Assembly (NCBI GenBank): GCA_946530775.1
Contig: CAMNAH010000092.1
Coordinates: forward strand, 1 to 5,079
Reading direction: 5' to 3'
Length of the DNA stretch: 5,079 bases
Origin: an uncultured Coriobacteriales bacterium
GTDB taxonomy: Bacteria; Actinomycetota; Coriobacteriia; Coriobacteriales; Atopobiaceae
Shown here: piece by piece, positions 1 to 5,079 of the stretch
Position numbering within the stretch: position 1 is the stretch's first letter
How the letters are laid out: the number at the start of each line of letters is the position of its first letter
Position numbers and translations under genes: made by a program
The notes under the pieces: generated by a model
The model's input: only the letters and a program-made list of their open reading frames with translations
Databases searched by the model: none
Told to the model about the DNA's origin: nothing

Positions 1-348
1 GGCGTCGTCGAGGCGGCGCACGGTACCCGGCACCGCACCCAGACCAGCGCAGAAGCCGCTCTCGGCCTCGTCGCCGCTCTCCATGATGAGATGCTGCCCC
101 AGGCAGATGCCCAGAAACGGCACATCGCGGGAGATGACGTCGGCGATGGCCTCGCCCTCGCCCGATTCTACGAGATAGCCCATCGCGTCCTCGAAGCTGC
201 CCACGCCGGGAAGCACCAGGCCGGACGCTGCGCGGATCTTAGCCGGGTCGTCGGTCACCTCGACCTCGGCGCCCACGTCCGCGAGGCTGCGCGCCACCGA
301 GAGAAGATTGCCCTTGTGGTAGTCGACAATGACGATCTTGGGAGCCAT
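1..348 (-). CDS. hisH: Imidazole glycerol phosphate synthase, glutaminase subunit HisH (partial, C-terminus outside window)
   Basis: Class I glutamine amidotransferase that hydrolyses glutamine and channels ammonia to HisF, which makes imidazole glycerol phosphate and AICAR from PRFAR; cytoplasmic. Only the first 116 codons are present, of roughly 200 expected; the frame stays open to the left edge. Visible motifs are the first strand with DYHKGNLLSV (residues 9-18, usually DYGxGN), the oxyanion-strand PGVGSF (47-52), and the nucleophile elbow GICLG with catalytic Cys82. GLGAVPGTVRR (102-112) matches the family's GLGxIPGxV segment. The His-Glu of the triad lie beyond the window. Residues 85-86 read QH where the family usually has MQ after CLG, which is odd for this conserved Gln position. 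The ATG directly follows the hisB TAG, and a Shine-Dalgarno AAGGGAG inside the hisB end lies 8 bases upstream, so the start is secure. Product assignment is firm from motifs and operon position. Confidence 0.95.
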   Translation of the reverse strand, partial: MAPKIVIVDYHKGNLLSVARSLADVGAEVEVTDDPAKIRAASGLVLPGVGSFEDAMGYLVESGEGEAIADVISRDVPFLGICLGQHLIMESGDEAESGFCAGLGAVPGTVRRLDDA

Positions 349-945
349 CTAGAGCACTCCCTTGGTGGACGGGATGCCCGAAACGCGCGGGTCGTCCTCG
401 CAGGCCGTGCGCATCGCGCGCGCGAACGACTTGAAGGTGGCCTCGATGATGTGGTGCGCGTTGGTTCCGGCGAGTTTGCGCAGGTGGAGCGTGATGCCCG
501 CCTCGCGCGCCAGGCCGATGAAGAACTCCTGGGCGAGCTCGGTATCGAAGGTGCCCACCTTGGTGGGCTCGATGGGAACGTCCCAGTAGAGGCCGCCGCG
601 GCCGGAGATGTCCACAGAGGCCAGGATGAGCGCCTCGTCGAGCGGCACGATGGCGTTGCCGAAGCGGCGGATGCCCTTGCAGTCGCCGAGCGCCGCGCGC
701 AGGGCCTGGCCCAGCGCGATGCCCGTATCCTCCACCGTGTGATGGTCGTCAACCCAGGTGTCACCCTCGACCTGCACGTCCATATCGATGAGCGAGTGGC
801 GCGAGAGGGCCGTGAGCATGTGGTCGAAGAACCCCACGCCCGTGTGTATGGTATAGGAGCCGGTGCCGTCGAGGTCGATCGAGAGGTCGATCTTGGTCTC
901 GCCGGTTACCCGCTGGATCTGCGCGGTGCGTGCCATATCACTCAT
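349..945 (-). CDS. hisB: Imidazoleglycerol-phosphate dehydratase, monofunctional (HisB)
   Basis: Dehydrates imidazole glycerol phosphate to imidazole acetol phosphate, step 6 of histidine synthesis; a Mn-dependent 24-mer in the family. At 198 residues it is the usual size of the monofunctional enzyme, with no N-terminal HisN-type phosphatase domain. Metal and substrate motifs are intact: GVGFFDHML (36-44, His42), DDHHTVEDTG (66-75, His68, His69, Glu72), and NAHHIIEATFKSFARA (162-177, His164, His165, Glu168), then the conserved C-terminal GIPSTKG (190-196). The ATG at 945 overlaps the hisC stop by 8 bases. A second in-frame ATG at 936 would give 195 residues. Each ATG has its own GGAGG exactly 9 bases upstream, so sequence alone does not decide; conserved residues begin after both. 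The hisH ATG follows its TAG with no gap. Because no phosphatase domain is present, histidinol-phosphate phosphatase must be encoded elsewhere. Confidence 0.97.
   Translation of the reverse strand: MSDMARTAQIQRVTGETKIDLSIDLDGTGSYTIHTGVGFFDHMLTALSRHSLIDMDVQVEGDTWVDDHHTVEDTGIALGQALRAALGDCKGIRRFGNAIVPLDEALILASVDISGRGGLYWDVPIEPTKVGTFDTELAQEFFIGLAREAGITLHLRKLAGTNAHHIIEATFKSFARAMRTACEDDPRVSGIPSTKGVL
357..363 (-). promoter_or_regulatory. Ribosome binding site of hisH
   Basis: AAGGGAG on the minus strand, 8 bases before the hisH ATG at 348. It is embedded in the last sense codons of hisB (Thr-Lys-Gly-Val-Leu), so a ribosome finishing hisB occupies it. It supports ATG 348 as the start and implies coupling of HisH to HisB synthesis. 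Confidence 0.8.
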
Positions 946-2026
946 CCTCCCAGTCCTCCATCAAGCCAAGTATATCCATGAACGCCTCGATCACGGCCAC
1001 GTTCTCCTCGGGCCTGCCCACGGTGATGCGCAGGCAGTTCTCGAGGCCGGGCGTCGACGAGAAGTCGCGCACGAGGATGGAGTGCTCGTCGCGGAGGGTC
1101 TGCCACACGCGGTGCGCATGCGGCACGCGTACGAGCAGGAAGTTCGCCTCGCTGGGCCACACGCGGATCCCATCGAACTTGGAGAGCTCCTCGGCGAGAA
1201 ACGCGCGCTGGTCGACGATCTCGGCCACAAGCTCTTGGACGCGCGGGAGCTGCTTAAGGACCGTCTCGGCCGCGATCTGCGAGAGGACGTTCACCGAGTA
1301 GGGCTGGCGCACCGCCGCGAGCGCATCGATGACGGCGGGCGACGCGAGCACGTAGCCAACGCGGCATCCGGCCAGGCCGAACGCCTTGGAGAAGGTCCTC
1401 AGCACGATGAGGTTGGGGAAGCGGTCGAGCAGCTTGGCGGCGCTCGGCGCGTCGGCGAACTCGAGGTAAGCCTCGTCCACGAGGACGAGCCCTTCGGCCG
1501 CAGCGCAGAGCTTCTCGATGAAGTCGAGGCCCGTGAGCGTGCCCGTGGGGTTGTTGGGCGTGGTGACGATGGTCATGCGCGCGTCTGCCGCCTGCGCGAG
1601 CAGCGCGGGCTCGTCGATGGCGAAGGTCTTGGGGTCGCGCGGCACGTCGACCACCGTGCACTCGCAGAGCTCGGCGTAGAGGCGATAGATCGAGAACGTG
1701 GGCGGGCAGTCGACGATCTTGGCCCCTGTTCCGCCGAAGGCAAGGAACAGGTTGAAGATGAGCTCGTCGCCGCCGTTGCCCACGATGACCTGCTCGGGAG
1801 TCGTCCGATAGAGCGCCGCGATATGCTTGCGCAGGCGCGGGGCGAGCGGCTGGGGATAGCGGTTCATGGGCGTGAGCTCGAGCTCGCGCATGATCTTGTC
1901 GTGCACGTCGACCGGCGCAAAGCTGTTCTCGTTGGCCGAGAGGTTGATGTCGACCGGCGTGAACTTGGGATCGTAGGGGTCGAGCGCGGCGGCACTCGGC
2001 CTCATGAGCTCTTTGATATCACGCAT
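938..2026 (-). CDS. hisC: Histidinol-phosphate aminotransferase (HisC)
   Basis: PLP-dependent class I/II (fold type I) aminotransferase converting imidazole acetol phosphate and glutamate to L-histidinol phosphate and 2-oxoglutarate, step 7 of the pathway. From ATG 2026 it is 362 residues, normal for HisC. Seen in order: SANEN (30-34), NRYP with Tyr57, the cofactor-phosphate loop GNGGDE (83-88), NNPTG (158-162), DEAY (Asp184, which contacts the PLP ring nitrogen in the family, and Tyr187), FSKAFGLAG with Schiff-base Lys214, and LRITVG with substrate-carboxylate Arg333. The frame also opens at a GTG at 2035 (365 residues), but ATG 2026 is preferred. AGGCGG lies 9 bases upstream of it, whereas the GTG has that motif directly against it. 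The ATG start also gives an 8-base ATGCGTGA overlap with hisD, matching the ATGAGTGA overlap at the hisC/hisB junction. Activity on related acids cannot be excluded, but position between hisD and hisB makes HisC clear. Confidence 0.96.
   Translation of the reverse strand: MRDIKELMRPSAAALDPYDPKFTPVDINLSANENSFAPVDVHDKIMRELELTPMNRYPQPLAPRLRKHIAALYRTTPEQVIVGNGGDELIFNLFLAFGGTGAKIVDCPPTFSIYRLYAELCECTVVDVPRDPKTFAIDEPALLAQAADARMTIVTTPNNPTGTLTGLDFIEKLCAAAEGLVLVDEAYLEFADAPSAAKLLDRFPNLIVLRTFSKAFGLAGCRVGYVLASPAVIDALAAVRQPYSVNVLSQIAAETVLKQLPRVQELVAEIVDQRAFLAEELSKFDGIRVWPSEANFLLVRVPHAHRVWQTLRDEHSILVRDFSSTPGLENCLRITVGRPEENVAVIEAFMDILGLMEDWEDE
946..959 (-). promoter_or_regulatory. Tandem Shine-Dalgarno sequences for hisB
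   Basis: Two GGAGG motifs (955-959 and 946-950) within the last codons of hisC. The upstream one is 9 bases from ATG 945, the downstream one 9 bases from ATG 936. Either or both in-frame starts may be used, giving products that differ by three N-terminal residues. Confidence 0.65.
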
Positions 2027-3326
2027 CTGCGCCACCCGCCTGGAGCTTCTCGCGGCGCAGGCGCGCGGAGAGCGCGTGAGCCCAAAGGCCCTCGCCGGCG
2101 GCGAGCGTCTCGGTGGCGGGAGCGTCGTCGAGCACGCCCTGCGGCGAATACGAGATGACCGTGGAGCGGGTCACGAAGTCCCACACGCCGAGCGGGTTGG
2201 AGAAGCGCGCGGTGCCGCCGGTGGGCAGCGTATGGTTGGGGCCGGCCACGTAGTCGCCCAGCGGCTCGGAGCTCCACGGGCCCACGAAGATGGCGCCCGC
2301 GTTGCGCACGCCGTCGAGCAGGTCCTCCGCGTCGTCGCAGTGCAGCTCGAGGTGCTCGGGCGCGATGAGGTTGACGGTATCGAGCACGGCCTCGCGCGAG
2401 TCGCACACCACGCAGATACCGTTATCGTCAAGCGAGGCGCGGGTGATCTCGGCGCGCGGGCTCTGGGCGAGGAACTCCTCGATGGCGGCGAGCACCTGCG
2501 GCACCAGGTCGGCATCGCGCGTGACCAGGTAGCAGGCTGCCATGGGGTCGTGCTCGGCCTGCGCCATGAGGTCGGCCGCCACGATGGCGGGATCTGCCGC
2601 GGCATCGGCCACCACGCATACCTCGGAGGGGCCGGCGACCATGTCGATGCCCACCATATCGCCCGAGACGGCGCGCTTGGCGGCGGCCACATAGGCGTTG
2701 CCGGGGCCCACGATCACGTCGACCGCGGGGATGGATTCGGTGCCGTACGCAGCGGCGCCGATGGCCTGAGCGCCGCCCACGGCGTAGACCTCGTCCACGC
2801 CCGCGACCGCAGCCGCTGCCAGCGTGTAGTTGGAGATCGCGCCGTCCTTCTGCGGCGGGGTGAGCATGATGACGCGCTCCACGCCCGCCACCTTGGCGGG
2901 GATGGAATCCATGAGCACCGTGGAGGGATACTGCGCGCGACCGCCGGGCACGTAGAGCGCGGCGGAGGCGACGGGCTTGACGCGCACGCCCAGGCGCACG
3001 CCGTTGGCGCGCTCGTAGCTCCAATCGTGCTCGAGCTCGTGCTCGTGGAACTCGCGGATCTGCGCTGCCGCATGGCGGAGCGCGGCGAGGAACTTAGGGC
3101 CAACTGCCTCGCAGGCCGCGGCGATCTTCTCGGCCGGCACGCGGAACTCGTCCGGGCAAGCGCCGTCGAAGCGCAGGGTGTATGCGCGCACGGCCTCGTC
3201 GCCGCGAGCGCGCACATCGTCGACGATAGCCTGCGCGGACGCGCAGACCTCGGGCGGAAGGGCGCCGGCGGCACGCAGGTCGCTGCGCGTTAGACGGTCG
3301 GAACCGTTCAGATAGAGCGTCTTCAT
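2019..3326 (-). CDS. hisD: Histidinol dehydrogenase (HisD)
   Basis: Zinc- and NAD-dependent four-electron dehydrogenase oxidising L-histidinol through histidinal to L-histidine, the last two steps of the pathway; a cytoplasmic homodimer in the family. Length is 435 residues, as expected (about 430-440). Zinc ligands can be placed by comparison with the E. coli enzyme (Gln259, His262, Asp360, His419): here Gln256 and His259 in QAEHD, Asp358 in GDYVAGPNH, and His417 in EGLWAH. The catalytic Glu-His pair is Glu324-His325 in APEHLEL. Also seen are YVPGGRAQYPSTVLM (125-139), GGAQAIGA (184-191) and the IVGPGNAYV signature (205-213). The start is ATG 3326: GAGGAG sits 8 bases upstream and the protein then begins in the usual HisD manner. 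The frame is open further upstream to 3389, but that stretch overlaps the end of hisZG and is not conserved in style. It lies 14 bases after hisZG and overlaps hisC by 8 bases. Confidence 0.97.
   Translation of the reverse strand: MKTLYLNGSDRLTRSDLRAAGALPPEVCASAQAIVDDVRARGDEAVRAYTLRFDGACPDEFRVPAEKIAAACEAVGPKFLAALRHAAAQIREFHEHELEHDWSYERANGVRLGVRVKPVASAALYVPGGRAQYPSTVLMDSIPAKVAGVERVIMLTPPQKDGAISNYTLAAAAVAGVDEVYAVGGAQAIGAAAYGTESIPAVDVIVGPGNAYVAAAKRAVSGDMVGIDMVAGPSEVCVVADAAADPAIVAADLMAQAEHDPMAACYLVTRDADLVPQVLAAIEEFLAQSPRAEITRASLDDNGICVVCDSREAVLDTVNLIAPEHLELHCDDAEDLLDGVRNAGAIFVGPWSSEPLGDYVAGPNHTLPTGGTARFSNPLGVWDFVTRSTVISYSPQGVLDDAPATETLAAGEGLWAHALSARLRREKLQAGGADA
2036..2041 (-). promoter_or_regulatory. 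Ribosome binding site of hisC
   Basis: AGGCGG on the minus strand near the 3' end of hisD, 9 bases before ATG 2026. It is a moderate match to the Shine-Dalgarno consensus. It is directly adjacent to the alternative GTG at 2035, too close to serve that start, and so favours the ATG. Confidence 0.5.
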
Positions 3327-3334
3327 GATGTGTG

Positions 3335-3340
3335 CTCCTC
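3335..3340 (-). promoter_or_regulatory. Ribosome binding site of hisD
   Basis: GAGGAG on the minus strand, immediately after the hisZG stop codon and 8 bases before ATG 3326. It fills nearly half of the 14-base gap and fixes the hisD start. Confidence 0.85.
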
Positions 3341-4990
3341 TCAGCGTGCGGCAAGGCGGTCCGCAAGCGCGCGGACGCGATCGTCGCAACGGTATGCAGC
3401 AGGGCTCGCGAAGAAGCGGGCCGAGAACGACATGACCTCATCGACCACCACGAGGTCGTTCTCGGCGAGCGTGGTGCCGGTGGCGGTGATGTCGACGATG
3501 CGGTCGGTCATGCCCAGCAGCGGGCCCAGCTCGATGTTGCCGTGCAGGACGACGATGTCGACCTGCTGGCCGATGCTGTCGTAGTAGGCGCGCGTGAGGC
3601 GCGGGTACTTGGTGGTGACGCGCACGGTGCCGCGCCATGCCTGCGTGCGCTCGACGGCACCCTGGGCGGAGGCGGGCTCGGCCACGCAGAGCTTGCAGCC
3701 GCCGAAGCCAAGGTCGACGAGCTGGACCAGGTCGAGGTCGGCCTCGAGCAGCGAGTCGCTGCCGCAGATGCCGCAGTCGGCGCCGCCATGGGCCACGAAG
3801 GCGGGGGCGTCGGTGGCGCGTACGATGACGTATTCCACGTCGCCGCACGAGATGACGAGCTTGCGACCGGGATTCTCGAGCTCCTCGGTGGGAAGCCCCG
3901 CGGCAGCGAGCGCCTCGAGCGAGCCCTTCAGGAGCGACCCCTTGGGAACGGCGATGCGCAGCGGCCTCTTGGCCCCGTCCGCGCGTGTCGAGACGATGCC
4001 CGATGCGCCCTGCTCGCCGAGAACCTCTTGCAGGCGCTCGAGCGAGAGCGCGAAGCCGCAGGCAGAGACGCCATCGCGGCCGAAGTTGCGCAGCACCGAA
4101 TCGTAGCGGCCGCCGGTGGCGAGCGCCGCGGCGATGCCGCTGGAATAGCCCTTGAAGATGAGGCCGGTGTAGTAGTCGAACGAGTTCATGACCGAGAAGT
4201 CGAAGCTCGCGCGACCGCTGGCGAAGAGGTCGGCGGCGCCTGCTGCGAGCTCGGCGAGCTCGGCGGTGCCGCGCTTCTCGGCGGGCACGCCCGCGGCGGC
4301 GAGCAGGTTATCGATGGTCTCGATGCACGCGGGGCCGCCCGAGAGGCGCACGAGGCTCTTGAGCGCGCGGGCGCCCTCGGCGGTGAGCTCGGGCGTTGCG
4401 TCGGCGAGCTCGTCCACGGCGACGAAGTCGGAGCTGTGGACGAGGCGCTTGGCGCGCCTGCGGAACGACTCGCTCGGCGCGATGGCGGCGAGCAGCGACT
4501 CGAGCGGGGCCACGGAGCCCAGCACGATGCGCCAGCCGGGCACTTCGAGGGTCTCGAGCGTCTCGGCGAGCAGCGTGATGGCCTCGAGCTCCGCCTTGGC
4601 GCCCTCCTCGCCCACGAGCTCGATGCCCGCCTGGGTGAACTGGCGCGGTTGGCCGCCGAGCACGGCTTCCTCGCGCACGACCGGCGCCTGGTAGCGCAGC
4701 CGCACGGGCAGGTCGTCGGCGCGCATGCGGCCGGCGATCATGCGGGCGATGGGCAGCGTGCTGTCTGCGCGCAGCGTGAGCAGGCAGCCATCGGAGTCGA
4801 AGAGCTGGAACGGCGATTCGTCGATGGCGCTGCCCTGCTCGAGCGTCTCGCGCACCTCAAGCAGCGGTGTCTCCACGGGGAGGTAGCCATGATGCGCGAA
4901 GCACTCCCGGATGGTGGTGGAAATGCGCTCGCGGACGAGCGCCTCGTGGGGCAGGATATCCCTGAAACCCGATGGTGTTGATAGCGCCAC
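3341..4990 (-). CDS. hisZG: HisZ-HisG fusion: ATP phosphoribosyltransferase with its HisRS-like partner domain in one chain
   Basis: Makes phosphoribosyl-ATP from ATP and PRPP, the committed step of histidine synthesis. From GTG 4990 it is 549 residues. Residues 1-320 are a HisZ domain with a class II aminoacyl-tRNA-synthetase fold: TPSGFRDILP (5-14), TLRADSTLPIAR (72-83), RLRYQAPVVRE (97-107), FTQAGIELVG (118-127), FDYYTG (271-276), GGRYD (293-297), GFALSLERL (312-320). No C-terminal anticodon-binding domain is present. A linker of about 23 residues follows. Residues 344-549 are a short-form HisG (about 206 residues, no regulatory C-terminal domain): LRIAVPKGSL (344-353), DLGFGGC (426-432), TKYPRLTRAYY (460-470), and the PRPP loop IVDITATGTTL (498-508). 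The linker region contains no in-frame ATG, GTG or TTG, so a separate HisG start is unlikely. The GTG start is chosen because AAGGGAGG lies 6 bases upstream; ATG 5032 would add 14 residues without a ribosome site. Feedback inhibition by histidine, known for HisZ/HisG_S, is inferred. Two CxxC pairs (406-409, 432-435) are unusual. Confidence 0.93.
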   Translation of the reverse strand: MALSTPSGFRDILPHEALVRERISTTIRECFAHHGYLPVETPLLEVRETLEQGSAIDESPFQLFDSDGCLLTLRADSTLPIARMIAGRMRADDLPVRLRYQAPVVREEAVLGGQPRQFTQAGIELVGEEGAKAELEAITLLAETLETLEVPGWRIVLGSVAPLESLLAAIAPSESFRRRAKRLVHSSDFVAVDELADATPELTAEGARALKSLVRLSGGPACIETIDNLLAAAGVPAEKRGTAELAELAAGAADLFASGRASFDFSVMNSFDYYTGLIFKGYSSGIAAALATGGRYDSVLRNFGRDGVSACGFALSLERLQEVLGEQGASGIVSTRADGAKRPLRIAVPKGSLLKGSLEALAAAGLPTEELENPGRKLVISCGDVEYVIVRATDAPAFVAHGGADCGICGSDSLLEADLDLVQLVDLGFGGCKLCVAEPASAQGAVERTQAWRGTVRVTTKYPRLTRAYYDSIGQQVDIVVLHGNIELGPLLGMTDRIVDITATGTTLAENDLVVVDEVMSFSARFFASPAAYRCDDRVRALADRLAAR

Positions 4991-4996
4991 AGCATG

Positions 4997-5004
4997 CCTC
5001 CCTT
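4997..5004 (-). promoter_or_regulatory. Strong ribosome binding site deciding the hisZG start
   Basis: AAGGGAGG on the minus strand, 6 bases before the in-frame GTG at 4990. It is nearly the full anti-16S complement. An ATG at 4995 is only one base from it and is out of frame. The in-frame ATG at 5032 lies upstream of it and has no comparable motif. This supports GTG initiation, which also puts the start just ahead of the conserved TPxGFRDxLP of the HisZ fold. Confidence 0.85.
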
Positions 5005-5022
5005 CGTTATGTAGGTTCGAAA

Positions 5023-5052
5023 AATGTAGCATACGTGGAGCTATGCGCCCAA
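5023..5052 (-). promoter_or_regulatory. Possible sigma-70-type promoter upstream of hisZG (weak)
   Basis: The stretch just upstream of the operon is visibly richer in A and T than the genes. On the minus strand it contains TACATT (5023-5028), preceded by TG to make TGCTACATT, an extended -10-like element. TTGGGC (5047-5052) lies 18 bases further upstream as a poor -35 candidate. Matches are only partial (4 of 6 and about 3 of 6), so this is a guess at where transcription could begin. The operon could equally be read through from a gene to the right of the window. No histidine-rich leader peptide, attenuator or T-box is visible in the roughly 90 bases available. Confidence 0.25.
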
Positions 5053-5059
5053 AAGGGCG
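5046..5059. repeat. Short inverted repeat upstream of hisZG
   Basis: CGCCC-AAAA-GGGCG on the plus strand, a perfect 5-base inverted repeat around a 4-base A/T centre, about 56 bases upstream of the hisZG start codon. It overlaps the candidate -35 element, so it could be a small operator or an mRNA hairpin. It has no T-tract after it in either direction and so is not an intrinsic terminator. A repeat this short can occur by chance in GC-rich DNA. Confidence 0.3.
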
Positions 5060-5079
5060 TCAAGACGTAACATCAGCGC

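Noticed and set aside
3327..3389. N-terminal extension of hisD to an upstream in-frame start.
   Set aside because: It would overlap the end of hisZG by about 49 bases and adds an Arg-rich stretch without family similarity. ATG 3326 has GAGGAG at 8 bases.
3332..4981. Very long plus-strand open frame (549 codons) opposite hisZG, with similar long plus-strand frames at 2004-3293, 863-2158 and 91-981.
   Set aside because: These are antisense shadows. Strong GC bias at third codon positions of the real genes removes stops from the opposite strand. Their translations are Arg/Glu/Ala/Gly-rich low-complexity chains with no recognisable motif, while the minus-strand frames carry complete enzyme signatures.
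4025..4990. The N-terminal part of hisZG as a histidyl-tRNA synthetase.
   Set aside because: It has the class II core but lacks the C-terminal anticodon-binding domain. The HisRS motif RGLDYYT is replaced by NSFDYYT, losing the conserved Arg, and it is fused to short-form HisG in a his operon. HisZ fits better.
4738..4995. Frame starting at ATG 4995 (85 codons), containing a His-His pair near its start, considered as a his leader peptide.
   Set aside because: Its ATG is only one base from the Shine-Dalgarno, the frame lies wholly out of phase within hisZG except for its first bases, and the His pair is too short for a his attenuator peptide.
4991..5032. Upstream ATG at 5032 as the hisZG start.
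   Set aside because: It has no Shine-Dalgarno and its added 14 residues precede the usual HisZ N-terminus. The GTG at 4990 has AAGGGAGG at 6 bases.
5041..5079. Thirteen minus-strand codons open from the right edge, ending in TAG at 5041-5043 (ALMLRLDALLGA), possibly the end of an upstream gene.
   Set aside because: It looks a little like a protein C-terminus and is the only minus frame open there. However, it is too short to support, and its codons (TTA, CGT, CTT, TTG, GCA) are unlike the GC-ending codons of the neighbouring genes. Sequence to the right would settle it. If real, the gap to hisZG would be 50 bases.
1..5079. Search for CRISPR arrays, insertion sequences, tRNA/rRNA, direct repeats, intrinsic terminators, or an unknown system.
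   Set aside because: No repeated units, transposase motifs, tRNA-like folds or hairpin-plus-T-tract terminators were seen. The window is filled by five contiguous histidine-pathway genes.

Overview
The window is a segment of a histidine-biosynthesis operon, transcribed entirely on the minus strand, so it reads from the right end of the window to the left. It comes from a GC-rich bacterium. The gene order hisD-hisC-hisB-hisH is the one usual in Actinobacteria. The head of the operon, however, is a HisZ/short-form-HisG pair instead of the long-form HisG of classical actinobacteria. GC content, gene order and sequence style (for example a DYHKGN motif at the start of HisH) suggest a Coriobacteriia-type actinobacterium such as the Collinsella, Olsenella or Eggerthella relatives. 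That placement is an inference from memory of family style, not from a search.

Layout in transcription order: about 90 bases of AT-richer upstream sequence with a strong ribosome binding site (5079-4991); hisZG (4990-3341), one open frame in which a HisZ domain runs directly into a short-form HisG; hisD (3326-2019) after a 14-base gap that holds its Shine-Dalgarno; hisC (2026-938), overlapping hisD by 8 bases; hisB (945-349), overlapping hisC by 8 bases; and hisH (from 348), whose ATG directly abuts the hisB stop and which runs off the left edge after 116 codons. There is no gene-free stretch over 300 bases and no terminator, tRNA, repeat array or mobile element.

The encoded enzymes cover step 1 (HisG, with its HisZ partner), step 5 (HisH, the glutaminase half of IGP synthase), step 6 (HisB, IGP dehydratase), step 7 (HisC, aminotransferase) and the final two oxidations (HisD). 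HisB is monofunctional, so a separate histidinol-phosphate phosphatase must exist elsewhere; hisA, hisF and hisI/E are not in view and could lie beyond the left edge. Tight packing and overlaps imply one polycistronic mRNA with translational coupling.

The most notable item is the hisZ-hisG fusion, which fixes a 1:1 ratio of two subunits normally made separately. Secondary points are two CxxC pairs in the HisG part and a CLGQH sequence where HisH normally has CLGMQ at the nucleophile. Nothing in the window points to an undescribed system beyond this.
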